From Campylobacteraceae bacterium (GTDB taxonomy: Bacteria; Campylobacterota; Campylobacteria; Campylobacterales; Campylobacteraceae): a stretch of 32,057 nucleotides of DNA. Below the pieces are notes generated by a model that did no database searches, was not told the origin of the DNA, and was given only the letters and a program-made list of their open reading frames with translations. This document shows positions 29,364-32,057 of this stretch, in pieces. Each line of letters begins with the position of its first letter. Position 1 is the stretch's first letter. Location of the stretch: the NCBI GenBank assembly GCA_031255525.1, contig JAIRSJ010000090.1:1-32057 (forward strand), in the 5' to 3' direction. The translations under genes were made by a program, and so were the position numbers.

Positions 29364-32057
29364 ATGAAATATGTCATCTATGCTTCAAAGTTTTTGAATT
29401 TTTTGCTCATTTCTCTTCTTTTTATCTCTTGCGGAAATCATGACCAGGATGACCCAAACACTCCGAATAATCCGAACAATTTCAACATATCGCATATTCA
29501 AGTATCCCCCTCATTTATCAGCTTAAAGATAAACGATAAAAAGATATTAACCGTTTATGGAGTTTCAAAAGATAACTCGGTTTATACGCTTCATAATGAA
29601 GATATCAAATTTACCATAGATAAGAGCGATATAGCATCTATCAACAAAAAAGGAGAGCTGGAAGGCTTAAATGCCGGAAATGCAACCATTAAGGCAAGTT
29701 ATAATGATTTAAGCCCTTTGACAATTAGAGTCACAGTCTCGGAAGAGTTGAACACTTCAAATATCAATTCGGCATATTTTGGAAATTTATATGTAGATAC
29801 TATCCCCGAAGACTCTTCTTTGGAAAAATATGACGAAAGATTATTTGCTATGATGACAGGCAGAGTATTAGACAAAGATAATAAACCTTTAAAAGACGTA
29901 ACAGTAGCTATTCACAACTTCAATGAATACGGAAGTGTAAAAACAGACGAGAACGGCTCTTATGCTTTGCCTGTTGAGGGCGGAAAAAACATTATCGTAA
30001 GATATCAAAAGGCGGGATTTACCACTATAGATAGAGACATATATGCAAAAACGCAAGATTGGAGCATACTTCCTGACGTGAATATGTTAAAAAAAGATAC
30101 TAAAGTATCTGTTATCAATCTAAACAATTCATCCGTTCAAACGCATGTATCTTCTAAAATAGGAGATGAAAGAGGAGCAAGAAGCGCAACTATAGTATTT
30201 GAAGGAGTAAACAAGGCAAAAGCAGTAGATAAAGACGGAAACGAAAGAGAGTTAGAGAGTATAAATGTCAGAGCCACAGAGTTTGAAGTTCCGGCCTCAA
30301 TGCCATCAAATCTTCCCGATACCGTAGCATTTACATATTGTATAGACGTCACAGTCGATGGTATAAGTGATGATGAGAGTGTAGTGTTTGACGAACCTAT
30401 AGCTATGTATGTAGATAACTTTTTAGGATTTAATGTAGGAGAGATAGTACCGGTTGGGTATTACGACAGAAACAAAGGAGAGTGGATAGGTTCGGAAAAC
30501 GGGATAGTAATAAGACTTCTTGACATAAACGGTGATGGAATAATAGATGCATTAGATAGCAACAATGACGGGGAACCGGACGATTTGAACGATGATGGAG
30601 ATTTTAGCGATGAAGTGGCAGGATTACAGGATAATATAAATTATCAAGCCGGACAAACGTATATGAGAGCAAGGATAACACACTTTACACCGTGGGATTT
30701 AAATTTTGGTATGGCTCCTCCGCTTGATGCGAATTCTCCTGAAGAGTCAAATACAGACAACGATCCCAAAGGCGATTGTAAAATCCCCACAAACTCATAC
30801 ATTACCGCAAAAACACAAGTCTTGCATGAAGATATTGATATCGCGGGAACCGACATAAAACTTCACTACTCTTCTAAAAACACAAACGGATATAAAAATA
30901 CTATATCCGCTATAGTAGACACTACAAATATGGCATCTTCTGCATTTGAAGCCGACGCTATATTGGAGATAGCCGGCAAAAGATATGAAAAAAAATTGAA
31001 TAGAGGCGAAATTAATAATATAGAGTTTGAGTGGGACGGAAGAGATATGCTCGGAAACAAGTTATCAGGAGTTATAGACGGAACTATTACCGTAAGATAT
31101 AAATATAAAATGATATATTATGCCGCTTCAAAAAATTATGAAATAGCTTGGGGTAAAATAGGAACAAATCCGACAGGAATAGAGGGCATTGACAATATAG
31201 CCTATCAGTCCGTACAAAGTATCTCCGTAAGTGCAAACAGGAACAATGATGAGAATAATTTGGCTAATGGCTGGAGCATTGAAGATGATTTATATATGAA
31301 TCTAAGTCCCAAAGGAATTTTAAGTAACGCTGAAACTTTAAAATATATAGAGGTAAAAGACGGAATGCTCTTTGCTGTGGATAAAGAACCCGAAAACAGA
31401 TTCAACGGTTCGTTATTTAGAGATAATGTTTATTACGGATTAACGCTTACGAGACCTCTTCCTAGCTTTTACTCTAATCAAAACAGAGTTAATTTGATAG
31501 TAATCAATTTTCGCGAATATAAAGATTACAAGAGTGCTTACTATTCAAATCGTATCTTGTATGAATATAAAGATATTGGGTCATACTCCGAGCTTGGCTT
31601 ATATATCGCTCCAGAAGCAGAATATCCCGTTATAAATATAAACAATTATGACTATAATGCTTATTATAAAGGAACTATATTTGAAGGAATTCAAGAATAC
31701 AGTTATGCATATCTCTCTTATCCAAAAGATCTTAAAAATAAGATTAGACAAGGAGTAGAAAGCAATCAAAGCTACTACTTTACAACAAGTTCGGCTGGGG
31801 CTTTTGGCGGAGGTCCTGCTTTTTGGGTATCTTTGCCTTCAACGGAACTTTTATATAAAAAGGTAAATGATGTTCTAATACCAGATTATGATTATTCGTT
31901 AACCGATAATCCCGCCTTCTCTTTTCTTAATCTGAAAAAAACCGACATCGTCATCTTCAACTCCAACTTAGGTTATGTCTACGATGCCTCAACAGGAGTT
32001 TTAAAACAGATATTCGACAACACCATAAAACAGACAATCAGAACTTACGAACATGAC
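29364..32057 (+). CDS. Rhs/teneurin-like large lipoprotein, N-terminal part (3' truncated by window edge)
   Basis: Hand translation is open for 898 codons to the last base. Signal peptide with lipobox LFISC; Big_2-like (ISHIQVSPSFISLKINDKKILTVYG...GLNAGNATIKAS); carboxypeptidase-regulatory-like (MTGRVLDKDNKPLKDVTVAIHN...TDENGSYALPV); DINGDGIIDALDSNNDGEPDDLNDDGD; Rhs-type segments (DIAGTDIKLHYSSKNTNGYKNT, IEFEWDGRDMLGNKLSG, NLANGWSIEDDLYM). Confidence 0.8.
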   Translation, partial: MKYVIYASKFLNFLLISLLFISCGNHDQDDPNTPNNPNNFNISHIQVSPSFISLKINDKKILTVYGVSKDNSVYTLHNEDIKFTIDKSDIASINKKGELEGLNAGNATIKASYNDLSPLTIRVTVSEELNTSNINSAYFGNLYVDTIPEDSSLEKYDERLFAMMTGRVLDKDNKPLKDVTVAIHNFNEYGSVKTDENGSYALPVEGGKNIIVRYQKAGFTTIDRDIYAKTQDWSILPDVNMLKKDTKVSVINLNNSSVQTHVSSKIGDERGARSATIVFEGVNKAKAVDKDGNERELESINVRATEFEVPASMPSNLPDTVAFTYCIDVTVDGISDDESVVFDEPIAMYVDNFLGFNVGEIVPVGYYDRNKGEWIGSENGIVIRLLDINGDGIIDALDSNNDGEPDDLNDDGDFSDEVAGLQDNINYQAGQTYMRARITHFTPWDLNFGMAPPLDANSPEESNTDNDPKGDCKIPTNSYITAKTQVLHEDIDIAGTDIKLHYSSKNTNGYKNTISAIVDTTNMASSAFEADAILEIAGKRYEKKLNRGEINNIEFEWDGRDMLGNKLSGVIDGTITVRYKYKMIYYAASKNYEIAWGKIGTNPTGIEGIDNIAYQSVQSISVSANRNNDENNLANGWSIEDDLYMNLSPKGILSNAETLKYIEVKDGMLFAVDKEPENRFNGSLFRDNVYYGLTLTRPLPSFYSNQNRVNLIVINFREYKDYKSAYYSNRILYEYKDIGSYSELGLYIAPEAEYPVININNYDYNAYYKGTIFEGIQEYSYAYLSYPKDLKNKIRQGVESNQSYYFTTSSAGAFGGGPAFWVSLPSTELLYKKVNDVLIPDYDYSLTDNPAFSFLNLKKTDIVIFNSNLGYVYDASTGVLKQIFDNTIKQTIRTYEHD

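Noticed and set aside
30137-31405. Minus-strand ORFs of 64-71 aa in the right-hand region
   Set aside because: Antisense to the 898-codon open frame of the Rhs-like lipoprotein.
1-32057. CRISPR arrays, tRNA/rRNA genes, IS elements or transposases
   Set aside because: Looked for regularly spaced repeats, cloverleaf-like or rRNA segments, and transposase motifs in the ORFs. None were seen, though short or diverged RNAs cannot be excluded by eye.

Overview
This AT-rich window looks like a chromosomal segment from a Campylobacterota (Epsilonproteobacteria) genome. That call rests on gene content and order recalled from Campylobacter-type genomes, not on a search. From left to right it holds: the 3' end of a DoxX-like gene and a YbgC-type thioesterase; a minus-strand oxidative/reductive TCA block (monomeric icd, mdh, sucC, sucD, oorD, oorA, oorB, oorC); mltG divergent from an AsmA/DUF3971-like gene; NfeD and a stomatin-like SPFH protein; a CvfB-like S1 protein; a plus-strand chain glmU-coaBC-uppS-prepilin peptidase-LptF/G permease-truA; an accessory-looking Lsa-type ABC-F gene; a catalytically degenerate dihydroorotase homologue; gpsA, gatB, a ThiE/TenI-like gene, a small membrane protein, atpB and a TIGR02757-family gene. 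The right edge is a 2.69-kb ORF that stays open to the last base and is absent from the supplied ORF track. It encodes a lipoprotein with Big_2-like, carboxypeptidase-regulatory-like and calcium-loop segments, followed by the region that normally precedes the YD shell of Rhs/teneurin-like proteins. The best leads are this truncated Rhs-like lipoprotein, the ABC-F gene with a possible leader-peptide/hairpin arrangement, the pseudo-dihydroorotase, and the head-to-head coding overlap of mltG and the AsmA-like gene. I saw no clear evidence of a wholly new system. The Rhs-like locus is the likeliest place for one, and its decisive C-terminal part lies outside the window.
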